A stretch of DNA of 64,000 nucleotides from Microtetraspora fusca (GTDB lineage Bacteria > Actinomycetota > Actinomycetes > Streptosporangiales > Streptosporangiaceae), in contig NZ_BBYK01000057.1 of assembly GCF_001570365.1 (NCBI RefSeq), positions 12,776 to 76,775 on the forward strand. The letters are read 5' to 3'. The notes beneath the pieces were generated by a model. That model saw nothing but the letters and a program-made list of their open reading frames with translations. It was not told the origin of the DNA and did not search any database. Positions within the stretch are counted from its first letter, which is position 1, and every line of letters starts with the position of its first letter. The translations under genes and the position numbers were made by a program. Shown here piece after piece: positions 32,089 through 40,994 of this stretch.

Positions 32089-33072
32089 GTGAACGGATAC
32101 GAGATCAGACGGCCCTCCGAGGCGGACGCGCGGGTGATCCACGAGCTGGTCGCCGAGATCGACACCAGGGTCATCGGCCGGCCCGACGCCACGCTGGACG
32201 ACGTCGCCGAGGTGCTCGGCGAGCTGGACCTCGCCGCCGACGGCTGGCTGGTGTACGAGGGCGGCCGGCTCGTGGGCTGGGGCTGGGCCTGCCCCAAGGG
32301 GACCAGCGACAACGTGGACATCGACGTACGGGCCCTGGCTCCCGAGGTGGCGGACCGGCTTTGGGACCGCGTCCTCGACCGGGCCGTGGAGATCGCCCGC
32401 GGCCTCGGACACGGCCGGGCCCGGGTGGACATCGGCATCTACCGTGAGGACGCCGAGCTGCAGGCGGCGGCCAAGGCACGCGGGCTCGCCCCCGCGACCA
32501 GCTTCCACCGCATGCGGATCGACCACGCGGGCGGCACGTCCGCCGCCGCCCCCGAGATCGCCGCGGGCGTCACGGTGGAGAGCGGCGAACCCGGCGAGGA
32601 GCGGCTCCGTACCGCCCACCAGATCCTGGAGGAGGGCTTCGCCCGGCACTTCGGGTTCGTGTCCAGGACGTTCGAGGCGTGGGTCTCCGCGATGGAGGCG
32701 TCGCCCGCGAACGACTGGAGCCAGCTCCTGGTCGCCCGCGTGGACGGCGAGCCCGCCGCGATGCTGCTGGGCACCGACCACTTCCTGGCCGACGAGAACT
32801 GCGGCTACGTTCGGACCCTGGCCGTGCGGCCCGCCTTCCGCGGTCAGGGGCTGGGCAGGCTCCTTCTGCGTACGGCGTTCGCGGCGGACGCGCGGCGCGG
32901 CCGCGCCGGGACGATCCTGCACGTGGATTCCAACAACGTCACGCCCGCGCTCGACCTCTACCTCTCGGTCGGGATGCGCCAGGTGCTCGCGATCGACGCC
33001 TGGCGGGCGGACCTCCCGACCGGCCCGGCCGGGTCCGAGACGGCCGGGGAGATCTCGGAGTCCCTCGCATAA
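32089..33072 (+). CDS. Two-domain GNAT acetyltransferase
   Basis: A 327-aa cytosolic protein with two GNAT folds, an N-terminal one (about 1-150) with no clear acetyl-CoA loop and a C-terminal one (about 160-310) with the motif RGQGLGRLLLRTAF (RxxGxG). Tandem GNATs of this size acetylate small molecules, as in mycothiol synthase or aminoglycoside enzymes; the acceptor is unknown. GTG start at 32089. Confidence 0.85.
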   Translation: MNGYEIRRPSEADARVIHELVAEIDTRVIGRPDATLDDVAEVLGELDLAADGWLVYEGGRLVGWGWACPKGTSDNVDIDVRALAPEVADRLWDRVLDRAVEIARGLGHGRARVDIGIYREDAELQAAAKARGLAPATSFHRMRIDHAGGTSAAAPEIAAGVTVESGEPGEERLRTAHQILEEGFARHFGFVSRTFEAWVSAMEASPANDWSQLLVARVDGEPAAMLLGTDHFLADENCGYVRTLAVRPAFRGQGLGRLLLRTAFAADARRGRAGTILHVDSNNVTPALDLYLSVGMRQVLAIDAWRADLPTGPAGSETAGEISESLA

Positions 33073-33117
33073 CGCCCGGGCAGAAGGCCATGCCTGGACC
33101 GCTCATCGGAGGCGGCG

Positions 33118-34572
33118 TTACGGCCGGTGGGTGCCTCCCCGCGTCCACGGCACTTCCCGGACACCGACGGGGAGGAGCACCCGGAACAGGGTGTCGCCCG
33201 GGCGGCTCTCCACCGAGACGTCGCCGCCGTGCGAGGCCACCACGGCCTTGACGATGCTCAGGCCGAGGCCACTGCCGCCCGACGCGCGCGACCGCGCCTT
33301 GTCGGCGCGGACGAACCGCTCGAAGATCTCCGCGCGCAGGTCCTCGGGGATGCCCGGCCCGTCGTCGTGGACGGTCAGCTCGGCCGCCCCCGGGGCCGGG
33401 GCGCGTACGGACACGGTGACCGTGGTCCCCGGCGGGGTGTGGGTGTGCGCGTTGGCCAGCAGGTTGGCGACGACCTGGTGGATGCGTCCCGCGTCGCCGG
33501 TGATCGTGACCGGCTCCTCCGGGAGGCGCAGCCGCCAGTGGTGGCCCGGGGCGGAGACCCGTGCGTCGCCCGCGGCGTCGATCACCACGCGGGTCAGGTC
33601 GACGGGGTCGCGGGCGAGTGGCCTCCCGGCGTCCAGGCGGGCGAGGAGCAGCAGGTCGTCCACGAGCGTGCCCATCCGGCCCGATTCCGCGTCGATCCGC
33701 TCCAGCGCGTGCCGTACCTCGCCGGGGACGTCGCCGGGGTGGCGGCGGGCCAGCTCGGCGTGGGCCCGTACGGTCGCGAGGGGCGTGCGCAACTCATGGC
33801 CCGCGTCGGCGGCGAAGGTGCGCATGCGCTGCTCGCTGGCGTGCCGCCGGGCGAGCGCCTCCCCGATGTGGCCGAGCATCCGGTTGAACGCGGCCCCGAG
33901 CTGGCCGACCTCGGTCCGCGGATCCTCGTCGGGGACGCGGTCCGGCAGCGCGACGGCGCCGCTGGCCAGCGGCAGGGTGCTCACCCGGCGCGCCGTGGCG
34001 GTCACCCGGTCCAGGGGGCGGAGGGACAGCCGCACCCAGGTCGTGCCGGCCACCCCGGTGAGGATCATCACGACGGCGAAGACCACGCTCTCGGTGATCT
34101 GGAGGCGGTGCACCGTGGCGTTCACGCCCTCCAGGGGGAGCCCGTTGACGAGGACGTCGCCGTCGGCGCCGGGCACGGCCATGACCCGGTAGTCGTCCAG
34201 CTCCGACAGCTCCACGGAGTGCCCGCGCCGGTCCACGGGCACGGCGGCCAGGACGGCGGCGTCCGCGGAGGTGAGACGGATGTCCGATTCCTTCGCGGTC
34301 ACCACGGCGGCATGGGTGACCCGGCCGTCCACCAGGCGGACGCCCAGGGTGCCGGGGCTCTGCCCGCGGCTGTCGCCGTGCCCGCCGAGGCCGCCCTCGT
34401 GCTCCAGGCTCGCCGCGAACCTCCCGGCGGTCATGGAGAGCTGACGGTCGAGCTGGTCCACCATGAACCGGTCAAGGGAGAGCGAGCCGGCCGCGCCGAC
34501 GGCGGCGCAGGCCAGCGCGAGGAGGACGAGCACACCGACCACCAGCCGGGCGCGGAGCGTGCGGGGTCTCAC
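33118..34572 (-). CDS. Sensor histidine kinase (OmpR-partner type)
   Basis: A 484-aa kinase: membrane helix (about 10-32), extracytosolic sensor (about 33-150), second helix (about 158-180), HAMP, HisKA with phospho-acceptor His at about 259 (AGHELRTPLA), and HATPase (NLLANAHTHTPPG, DDGPGIP, GGSGLGLSIV). It starts at GTG overlapping the regulator's stop (GTGA), so it is co-translated with the OmpR-type regulator. The divergent electron-transfer genes are its likely targets. Confidence 0.93.
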   Translation of the reverse strand: MRPRTLRARLVVGVLVLLALACAAVGAAGSLSLDRFMVDQLDRQLSMTAGRFAASLEHEGGLGGHGDSRGQSPGTLGVRLVDGRVTHAAVVTAKESDIRLTSADAAVLAAVPVDRRGHSVELSELDDYRVMAVPGADGDVLVNGLPLEGVNATVHRLQITESVVFAVVMILTGVAGTTWVRLSLRPLDRVTATARRVSTLPLASGAVALPDRVPDEDPRTEVGQLGAAFNRMLGHIGEALARRHASEQRMRTFAADAGHELRTPLATVRAHAELARRHPGDVPGEVRHALERIDAESGRMGTLVDDLLLLARLDAGRPLARDPVDLTRVVIDAAGDARVSAPGHHWRLRLPEEPVTITGDAGRIHQVVANLLANAHTHTPPGTTVTVSVRAPAPGAAELTVHDDGPGIPEDLRAEIFERFVRADKARSRASGGSGLGLSIVKAVVASHGGDVSVESRPGDTLFRVLLPVGVREVPWTRGGTHRP

Positions 34573-35294
34573 GGCCGGAGCACGTATCCCACGCCGCGCA
34601 CGGTGTGGATCAGCGGCGGCCGCTCCGTGTCGATCTTCTTGCGCAGGTAGCTGATGTACAGCTCGACCACGTGGGCCTGGCCGCCGAAGTCGTAGGACCA
34701 GACCCGGTCGAGGATCTGCGCCTTGCTGAGCACCCTGCGCGGGTTGCGCATGAGGAAGCGCAGCAGCTCGAACTCGGTCGGGGTCAGCTCCACCAGCTCG
34801 CCGCCCCTGGTGACCTCGCGCGCGTCCTCGTCCATCGTCAGGTCGCCCACGACCAGGCGGGATCCGTGCGAGGTCCGCGCCATCCCGGCACGGCGCAGCA
34901 GGCCGCGCAGCCGGGCGAGGACCTCTTCCAGGCTGAACGGCTTGGTCACGTAGTCGTCGCCGCCCGCGGTGATGCCGGCGATCCGGTCCTCGACGGCGTC
35001 CCTGGCGGTGAGGAAGAGCACGCACACGTGCGGCGACTCCGCGCGCAGGCGGCGCAGCACCTCCAGGCCGTCGATGTCGGGAAGCATGACGTCGAGGAGC
35101 ACCGCGTCGGGATGGAACTCCCGGGCCGTGCTCACCGCGGCCGTGCCGTCCGCGGCGGAGCGCACCTCCCATCCCTCGTAGCGCAGCACCGCGCCGAGCA
35201 CCTCGACGAGGTCGGGCTCGTCGTCGACGACGAGTACGCGGACGGGGGTCCCGTCGGGGCGGACCAGTTCGGGCGTGTCAGGGGTCGTACGCAT
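34569..35294 (-). CDS. OmpR-family response regulator
   Basis: A 241-aa protein: receiver (VLVVDDEPD; phospho-Asp in VLLDVMLPDIDG; LFLTARD; YVTKPF) and C-terminal winged helix (LTPTEFELLRFLMRNPRRVLS, then VVELYISYLRKKID). ATG 35294 is taken as start; an in-frame GTG at 35306 lies too close to the GGAGG. It lies divergent from the reductase gene, with 11-bp direct repeats between, typical of OmpR-type sites. Confidence 0.92.
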   Translation of the reverse strand: MRTTPDTPELVRPDGTPVRVLVVDDEPDLVEVLGAVLRYEGWEVRSAADGTAAVSTAREFHPDAVLLDVMLPDIDGLEVLRRLRAESPHVCVLFLTARDAVEDRIAGITAGGDDYVTKPFSLEEVLARLRGLLRRAGMARTSHGSRLVVGDLTMDEDAREVTRGGELVELTPTEFELLRFLMRNPRRVLSKAQILDRVWSYDFGGQAHVVELYISYLRKKIDTERPPLIHTVRGVGYVLRP

Positions 35295-35330
35295 GGTGAT
35301 GACCACCGTCCTCCCGTACACGCGGCGAAA

Positions 35331-35350
35331 ACCTCTGAGCGACCTCTGAG
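35331..35350. promoter_or_regulatory. 11-bp-period direct repeat, probable response-regulator site
   Basis: ACCTCTGAG occurs at 35331-35339 and 35342-35350, exactly one helical turn apart, in the divergent region between the OmpR-type regulator and the ferric-reductase-like gene. Confidence 0.55.
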
Positions 35351-35443
35351 AATCCTATGAATGCTTCCGGTATGTCCCGTCTCATAGGTAACTGAGAAGT
35401 TCGGCTGGCACGGTGCTCCATGGACCTAGGAGAGGAGATCCGC

Positions 35444-36865
35444 GTGAGCACCGCATTCGCGTCGCCGGCCCGGCAGGGGGGAGGCGTCACCGGGGCACAC
35501 CGCGGTGCGTCCTCCGGCGGCGTCCGCGCCCGGCCCGCGGCCGTCCTGACGGTCGTCGCGGCCGGCGCGCTCGCCGTACTGGGCCTGTGGTGGGCGGGCA
35601 CGCCGAGCGTCTCCGGGCTGGACGGCTGGCTCACCGGCGCCGGCCGGATCACCGGCCTGCTCGCCGGATACGGCTTCGCGGTTCTGCTCGCGCTGATGGC
35701 ACGGGTCCCCGCGCTTGAGCGCGGCGTCGGCTCCGACACGCTCGCCCGCTGGCACTCCATGGGCGGCCGGTACGTGGTCGGGCTCTCCGTCGCGCACGCC
35801 CTGCTGATCATGTGGGGATACGCCGTCACCGACGGGACCGACGTGGTGAGCGAGACCGTGACGCTCAACCTGTCCTATCCGGACGTGCTCAAGGCCACGG
35901 TGGCGCTGCTGCTCCTGGTGGGGGTGGGGATCGTCTCGGCTCGGGCCGTACGTCCCCGGTTGCGGTACGAGACCTGGTTCCACCTGCACTTCTACACGTA
36001 TCTCGTGGCCTGGCTGGCGTTCGGGCACCAGCTCGCGAACGGCGCCGAGTTCCTGACGTTCCCCGCCGCCGGGACCGCCTGGACCGTCCTCTACGTCGCG
36101 GTGGCGGCGCTGATCGTCTGGTATCGGTTCCTCACGCCTGTGCGGCAGGCGTTCCGGCACCGGCTCAGGGTCGCCGCGGTCGTGCCGGAGGCCCCCGGCG
36201 TCGTGTCGGTGTACGTCTCCGGCCGCCGTCTGGACCGGCTGCGGGCCGAGCCCGGTCAGTTCTTCCGCTGGCGGTTCCTCACCCGGGACCTGTGGTGGTC
36301 CCCGAACCCGTACTCGCTGTCGGCGGCGCCGCGATCGGGCGAGCTGCGGGTCACCGTGAAGGACCTGGGCGACCAGAGCCGGGCGCTCGCCCGCCTGCGC
36401 CCCGGCACCCGAGTCGTCGCCGAGGGGCCGTACGGCTCCTTCACCGCGGCCCGGCTCGAGAGGCGCCGAGGGGGCGGCAGGCGGACGCGCCCCGGGCGGA
36501 AGGTGCTGCTCGTCGCCGGAGGGGTGGGCGTCACGCCCGTGCGCGCCCTGTTCGAGTCGGTCCCGGCCGCGCCCGGCGATCTCACCCTCCTCTACCGGGC
36601 CAGGTCGCACGACGATCTCGTCTTCCGCGCCGAGCTGGAGGCGATCGCCGCCGCGCGCGGAGCGGCGCTGCACTACTGCCTCGGGCCGAGGAGCGAGATC
36701 GGCGACCCGTTCACGCCGGAGATCCTCGCCCACCGGGTCCCCGGGCTGCGCGACCACGTGGTCTACGTCTGCGGGCCGGCGAGCATGACCGCCCAGGTCG
36801 TGTCCGCGCTGCGCGCCGCCGGGGTGCCGAAGAAGCGCATCCACCACGAGTCGTTCGAGTTCTGA
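35444..36865 (+). CDS. Ferric-reductase-like transmembrane oxidoreductase (FAD/NAD)
   Basis: A 473-aa protein. About six membrane helices (about 35-235) contain histidines suited to bind two haems (LARWHSMGGRY, SVAHALLI, FHLHFYTYL, FGHQLA). A FAD-binding domain follows (PGQFFRWRF, PNPYSLSAAP) and an NAD(P) domain (VLLVAGGVGVTPVRALFES, VYVCGPASM). It would carry electrons from cytosolic NAD(P)H across the membrane. GTG 35444 with GAGGAG 6 nt upstream. First gene of the unit with the FMN-binding protein and ApbE. Confidence 0.93.
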   Translation: MSTAFASPARQGGGVTGAHRGASSGGVRARPAAVLTVVAAGALAVLGLWWAGTPSVSGLDGWLTGAGRITGLLAGYGFAVLLALMARVPALERGVGSDTLARWHSMGGRYVVGLSVAHALLIMWGYAVTDGTDVVSETVTLNLSYPDVLKATVALLLLVGVGIVSARAVRPRLRYETWFHLHFYTYLVAWLAFGHQLANGAEFLTFPAAGTAWTVLYVAVAALIVWYRFLTPVRQAFRHRLRVAAVVPEAPGVVSVYVSGRRLDRLRAEPGQFFRWRFLTRDLWWSPNPYSLSAAPRSGELRVTVKDLGDQSRALARLRPGTRVVAEGPYGSFTAARLERRRGGGRRTRPGRKVLLVAGGVGVTPVRALFESVPAAPGDLTLLYRARSHDDLVFRAELEAIAAARGAALHYCLGPRSEIGDPFTPEILAHRVPGLRDHVVYVCGPASMTAQVVSALRAAGVPKKRIHHESFEF

Positions 36866-36894
36866 CGAAGTTCTGAGGAAGGCGAAGAACGTTC

Positions 36895-37428
36895 ATGCGT
36901 AGAGCGATAGCGGCCGTGCTCGTCACCGCGGTCGGCCTGGTGCTGCTGCTCTCCTTCAAGCCGCACGAGATCACGGCCTCCGCGAGCCGGCCGTCCGCCG
37001 CGGCACGGGCGGAGGCGCCGTCCGTCCACGACCAGGGCTTCGGGGGAGGGGACGGGGACGAGGGGTTCGGACGCCCGGGAGAGCACGACGGAGACGCGGC
37101 CTCCACCGGCACCTGGACGGGCGAAGGGGCGAGCGCCGGCGCGACGAGCGGCGACCGGACCGTCACCGGCGACGTGGCCGACACCCGCTGGGGGCCCGTG
37201 CAGGTCCAGCTCGTCGTCTCCGGAGGCAAGGTGACCGGCGTCAAGGTGCTCCAGGCGCCGGACGGCAACCGCAGGGACATCGCGATCAACGACCGCGCGC
37301 TCCCGGTCCTGAACGAGGCGGCGCTGTCGGCGCAGTCGGCCAAGATCGACGCGGTCTCCGGCGCGACCTACACCAGCGAGGGCTACATCTCCTCGCTGCA
37401 GAGCGCCCTCGACAAGGCCGGGCTCTGA
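36895..37428 (+). CDS. FMN-binding (flavinylated) extracytosolic protein
   Basis: A 177-aa protein with an N-terminal membrane anchor (about 4-22), a Gly/Asp/Glu-rich spacer (about 40-85) and an FMN_bind domain (about 92-177). DAVSGAT (152-158) is the ApbE recognition motif Dxx(S/T)GA(T/S), with Thr158 the expected FMN attachment. It would accept electrons from the upstream transmembrane reductase at the outer face. The stop overlaps the apbE start (TGATG). Confidence 0.92.
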   Translation: MRRAIAAVLVTAVGLVLLLSFKPHEITASASRPSAAARAEAPSVHDQGFGGGDGDEGFGRPGEHDGDAASTGTWTGEGASAGATSGDRTVTGDVADTRWGPVQVQLVVSGGKVTGVKVLQAPDGNRRDIAINDRALPVLNEAALSAQSAKIDAVSGATYTSEGYISSLQSALDKAGL

Positions 37429-38162
37429 TGCGCCATGTCGAGCACGTCATGGGGACGGTGTTCTCCTTCGACGTACGGGACCCCGTGGACGCGCGCGAGG
37501 GCGTGGCGGAGGCGGTGGCCTGGCTGCACCGGGTCGACGCGACCTTCTCCACGTACCGGCCGGACAGCCCGGTCAGCCGGCTCGGCAGGGGCGAGATCGG
37601 CCTGGCCGACTGCCCGGAGGAGGTGGCGGAGGTCCTCGGCCTGTGCGAGGCGGTGGCCCGTACCTCGGGGGGCTACTTCACGGCGCGTCCCGGAGGCAGT
37701 CTCGACCCGTCCGCGATCGTGAAGGGCTGGGCGGTCGAGCGGGCGTCGCGCATCCTCATCCGGGCGGGCGCGCCGAACCACTGCGTCAACGGCGGCGGCG
37801 ACATGCGGCTCTCCGGGGCCGCCGCCCCCGGCCGCCCGTGGCGGGTGGGCGTCGCCGATCCGCTGCGGCCGGGGGAGTTGGCCGCCGTGGTGGCCGGGAC
37901 CGACCTCGCCGTGGCCACCTCCGGCACCGCCGAGCGCGGGCCGCACATCCTCGACCCGCACACCGGCCGCCCGGCGACCGCGCTGGCCTCCGTCACCCTC
38001 GTCGGGGTGAGCCTCACCATGGTCGACGCGTACGCGACGGCGGCCTTCGCCATGGGCGACGCGGCCAGGGAGTGGGTGGCGCGGCTCGACGGAGTGGAGG
38101 CGTTCGCGGTCACCGCCGACGGGCGCACCTGGCGCACGCCCGGCTTCCCTCTCTGCCGGTGA
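37428..38162 (+). CDS. apbE: FAD:protein FMN transferase
   Basis: A 244-aa ApbE. It attaches FMN covalently to the Thr of its partner motif, using FAD and Mg2+. Family motifs include FSTYRPDSPVSRL, DPSAIVKGWAVERA, NGGGDMRLSG, ATSGTAERGPHILDPHTGRP. No signal peptide or lipobox is seen, so this enzyme seems cytosolic or non-classically placed, although ApbE usually works outside the membrane. Its substrate is almost certainly the adjacent FMN-binding protein. Confidence 0.93.
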   Translation: MRHVEHVMGTVFSFDVRDPVDAREGVAEAVAWLHRVDATFSTYRPDSPVSRLGRGEIGLADCPEEVAEVLGLCEAVARTSGGYFTARPGGSLDPSAIVKGWAVERASRILIRAGAPNHCVNGGGDMRLSGAAAPGRPWRVGVADPLRPGELAAVVAGTDLAVATSGTAERGPHILDPHTGRPATALASVTLVGVSLTMVDAYATAAFAMGDAAREWVARLDGVEAFAVTADGRTWRTPGFPLCR

Positions 38163-38171
38163 CGGCCCGGT

Positions 38172-38731
38172 TTGTGCGGGAGGGTCGCTGACGCCCGCCT
38201 TGTTGGCAAGGTGCGGGCGGCCGTGGAGACCGGGCGGCTGCCCTGGAGCAGCTGGGGCCTCGACTCGATGAGGTGTACGAGGCGTGCACCCGAGCTGATC
38301 TGGAGGTCGCGTGCCGCGGCCTTCCCGTGCCCGGCCCCAGGGACAGGCTCGTGGTGGATCGCCCGCCGACCTCGCGCCGCTTCGTGCCGGGGATCTTCGG
38401 TGGGTTCGAGCGCAGGGGCGAGTGGGTCGTGCCGTCGAGGATGACCCTCTGGTCGATGTGGGGCGGTGGCCGGCTGGACCTGACCGAGGCGCGCTTCAGC
38501 AGCCAGGAAACCGAGATCCGAGCGGTCTCCCTGTGGGGCGGCACCAGGGTCGTGGTCCCGGACGACATCGAGGTCGAGGTCAAGGGATTCGGACTGTTCG
38601 GCGTCGTCGACAAGCGCGCCGCCCGGAGGATCGGCAAGGCCGGAACTCCGCGCGTCGTGATCAAGGGGTTCGCCATGTTCGGTGCTGTCGTGACCAGGAC
38701 CCAGCAGATCGCCCGTCTGCTCAAGGGCTGA
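38172..38731 (+). pseudogene. DUF1707/LiaF-like protein, frameshifted
   Basis: The frame from TTG 38172 encodes the start of DUF1707 (VADARLVGKVRAAVETGRL) and then loses frame near 38240. The other frame continues LEQLGPRLDEVYEACTRADL and runs through a LiaF-like C-terminal domain (FVPGIFGGFERRGEW, VKGFGLFGVVDKRA). Adding one base near 38240-38245 restores one gene. Could be a real pseudogene or a sequencing error. Family proteins are linked to the cell-envelope stress response. Confidence 0.65.
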
Positions 38732-38825
38732 GACCTGCTCCGCGGGCGGACCCACCGCAGGGCCGGGGATGACCACCGAGTACGACCGCGCTTTAGACGG
38801 CCTTCTTGCGGGCGCGGTGCGGCGT

Positions 38826-39290
38826 TCAGGACGCCGGGCGCTGCAGGTGATCGCGGACCTTGGCGCCGATGGAGCGCAGATGGGTCACGTCGGCGGGGGT
38901 GAGCAGGTCGAACATGTGGGTGCGGACGGCGGCGACGTGGCCCGGCGCGGTGGCCGCCAGCTTGGCGGCGCCCGCCTCGGTGAGCTCGGCCTCGGTACCG
39001 CGCCGGTCGTCCGCGCACTCGGTGCGGCGGACCCAGCCGAGCCGTTCCAGCCGGGTCACCGCCCGGGTCGCGCCGCTGCGGGTGGACAGCACGGCGTCGG
39101 CGATGTCGCGCATCCGCATCCGCCGCTCGGGCGCCTCCGACAGCACGACCAGCACCTCGTAGTCGAGCATCGAGACGCCCGCGTCCGCTTCGAGCTGGCG
39201 ATCGAGGGCCTGGATCAGCAGCCGCGTGCCGTCCAGGTAGGCGCGCCACGCCTGCTGCTCCTCCTTGCCGAGCCACCGCACCTCGTTCAT
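38826..39290 (-). CDS. MarR family transcriptional regulator
   Basis: A 154-aa MarR protein with helix-turn-helix and wing (MRMRDIADAVLSTRSGATRAVTRLERLGWVRRTECADDRRGTEAELTEAG). It is divergent from the pirin gene; two GTTG-N6-CAAC sites and a shared promoter lie in the gap, so it most likely represses both. ATG 39290 is chosen; upstream frames run into the operator. Confidence 0.92.
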   Translation of the reverse strand: MNEVRWLGKEEQQAWRAYLDGTRLLIQALDRQLEADAGVSMLDYEVLVVLSEAPERRMRMRDIADAVLSTRSGATRAVTRLERLGWVRRTECADDRRGTEAELTEAGAAKLAATAPGHVAAVRTHMFDLLTPADVTHLRSIGAKVRDHLQRPAS

Positions 39291-39312
39291 GCGGCCCAGC
39301 CTAGCGGGAATA

Positions 39313-39362
39313 GTTGACGCCGCAACGACATTGGGTAGAGTGAATGTCGTTGACGGCGCAAC
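39313..39362. promoter_or_regulatory. Paired MarR operators flanking the pirin promoter
   Basis: GTTGACGCCGCAAC (39313-39326) and GTTGACGGCGCAAC (39349-39362) are near-identical, near-palindromic sites 36 bp apart; the whole segment also has CAACGACATT/AATGTCGTTG inverted symmetry. On the plus strand TTGACG (39314-39319) and TAGAGT (39336-39341), spaced 16 bp, form a credible promoter lying between the operators. Repression is the expected mode. Confidence 0.75.
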
Positions 39363-39415
39363 GATCTCGTGCCGTACGCCGCCCACGATCCCAGCGAGAC
39401 CGGAAGGAAGGCCCC

Positions 39416-40414
39416 ATGCCCGCCGTCACCGTGGAGAACCCGCTCGCGCTGCCCCGCGTCCCCAGCCCCAACCCGCTCACCGACACCGACCGACCGGTCG
39501 TGTCCGTCACCACCGCGCCCCGCGCCTTCGAAGGCGAGGGCTTTCCCGTGCGGCGCGCCTTCGCCGGCGTGGACCTGCGCGCGCTGGACCCGTTCATCCA
39601 CATGGACCAGATGGGCGAGGTCGACTACGGCGCCGGAGAGCCCAAGGGCACGCCCTGGCACCCGCACCGGGGCTTCGAGACCGTCACGTACATGATCGAC
39701 GGGGAGATGGCGCACTCCGACTCCCACGGCGGAGGCGGCCTCATCGGAGGCGGCGACACCCAGTGGATGACCGCCGGCTCCGGGATCCTGCACATCGAGA
39801 CCCCGCCGGAGTACCTCGTCGCCAGCGGCGGGCTGTTCCACGGCCTCCAGCTCTGGGTGAACCTGCCGCGCGCCCAGAAGTTCGCCGCGCCCCGCTACCA
39901 GGACATCACCGCCGGCAAGGTCGCCCTGCTCAGCTCGGCCGACGGCGGCGCGCTCGTCCGCGTCATCGCCGGCGAGGTGGGCGGGCACGCCGGTCCGGGG
40001 TCGACGTACACGCCGATCACGCTCGTCCACGCCACCGTCTCGCCGGGCGCGTCGCTGACGCTGCCCTGGCGTCCGGACTTCAACGCGCTGGTCTACGTCC
40101 TCGCGGGCAGCGGGACCGCCGGCGCCGAGCGGCGGCCGATCGAGGCCGGGCAGCTCGCCGTCTACGGCCAGGGCGACACCATCACCGTCGCCGCGGACGC
40201 CCGCCAGGACTCGCGTACCGGCGGGATGGAGGTGTTCATCCTCGGCGGGCAGCCGATCCGGGAGCCGGTCGTCGCGTACGGCCCCTTCGTCATGAACACC
40301 AAGGCGGAGATCATGACGGCCATGGAGGACTACCAGGCCGGGCGTCTGGGCAGCATTCCGGCCGCCCACGCCGACGTCCGGGGGGCCACGCCGTCCACGG
40401 GCAGCGACGCCTAG
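39416..40414 (+). CDS. Pirin family protein
   Basis: A 332-aa bicupin. Metal-binding motifs in the N-terminal cupin: DPFIHMDQMGEV, HPHRGFETVTYMIDGEMAHSDSHG, with His/Glu ligands; HGLQLWVNLP follows. Pirins bind Fe or other metals and some have quercetinase activity. GGAAGG upstream of the ATG. Divergent MarR gene makes the pair look like a stress- or phenolic-responsive unit. Catalytic activity unproven. Confidence 0.93.
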   Translation: MPAVTVENPLALPRVPSPNPLTDTDRPVVSVTTAPRAFEGEGFPVRRAFAGVDLRALDPFIHMDQMGEVDYGAGEPKGTPWHPHRGFETVTYMIDGEMAHSDSHGGGGLIGGGDTQWMTAGSGILHIETPPEYLVASGGLFHGLQLWVNLPRAQKFAAPRYQDITAGKVALLSSADGGALVRVIAGEVGGHAGPGSTYTPITLVHATVSPGASLTLPWRPDFNALVYVLAGSGTAGAERRPIEAGQLAVYGQGDTITVAADARQDSRTGGMEVFILGGQPIREPVVAYGPFVMNTKAEIMTAMEDYQAGRLGSIPAAHADVRGATPSTGSDA

Positions 40415-40744
40415 TCTAGTTCGGCGGCCGTCTCGACGCCGGTCAATCCGCCGCCGACCACGGTGACCGGAGCATCGAGGGGCAACTCCTCCAGCCTGGT
40501 GCGCGCCGCTGCGCGGACTCGAATTCAGCGATGTCGAACGCGAATTCGGCCGCGCCAGGCACCGATGACGGTGTCGCTGCCGTGCTGCCGACCGCGTAGA
40601 TGACGTAGTCGTAGTCCCGCGTACGGCCCGACGCCAGCCGCACGGTGCGGGCGGCGGTGTCGATGCGCGTGGCGCTGTCGACGGCCAGCTGGATGCCCTC
40701 GCCGAGCAGCGTGCCGTAGTCAATCGTGGCGTCGTAGAGCGCGG
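40411..40744 (-). pseudogene. NDH-2-like FAD oxidoreductase fragment
   Basis: A middle segment of a pyridine-nucleotide disulfide/NDH-2 oxidoreductase: GIQLAVDSATRIDTAARTVR, YDYVIYAVGSTAA, then in a shifted frame the second nucleotide-binding motif VTVVGGGLTGVETAAEL. Both ends are missing, and the frame shifts near 40520. It abuts the ISAs1 remnant. Confidence 0.75.
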
Positions 40745-40930
40745 GAACGCGTGCTCGCGGCCGAAGTGGTCCAGGCCGATGGCCAGGTTGCGCAGGCTCG
40801 CCAGGATTCGGGAGTGGCGTCGGTCCTCACCTTGCAGGCGTCCTCGCGGTAGGTCACATCTCGGATGTGATGCACGATCTCCACGCTCCAATGGCCGCGG
40901 TCAGCGCGGCGAGCTGCGCGTGGCCGATCC
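40745..40930 (-). pseudogene. ISAs1-family transposase, C-terminal remnant
   Basis: RGHWSVEIVHHIRDVTYREDACKVRT and, in a shifted frame, ASLRNLAIGLDHFG are the conserved ISAs1 C-terminal motif (RGHWxxE...RDVTxxED...RTG...RNLAIGL). Only this end remains, with one frameshift. It probably caused or followed the truncation of the neighbouring FAD oxidoreductase gene. Confidence 0.7.
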
Positions 40931-40994
40931 GGCCCGGCGGGCCGGATGGACGATCTGGCAGCGATCACACACGAGTGAAACGGGTAACGTGTAC

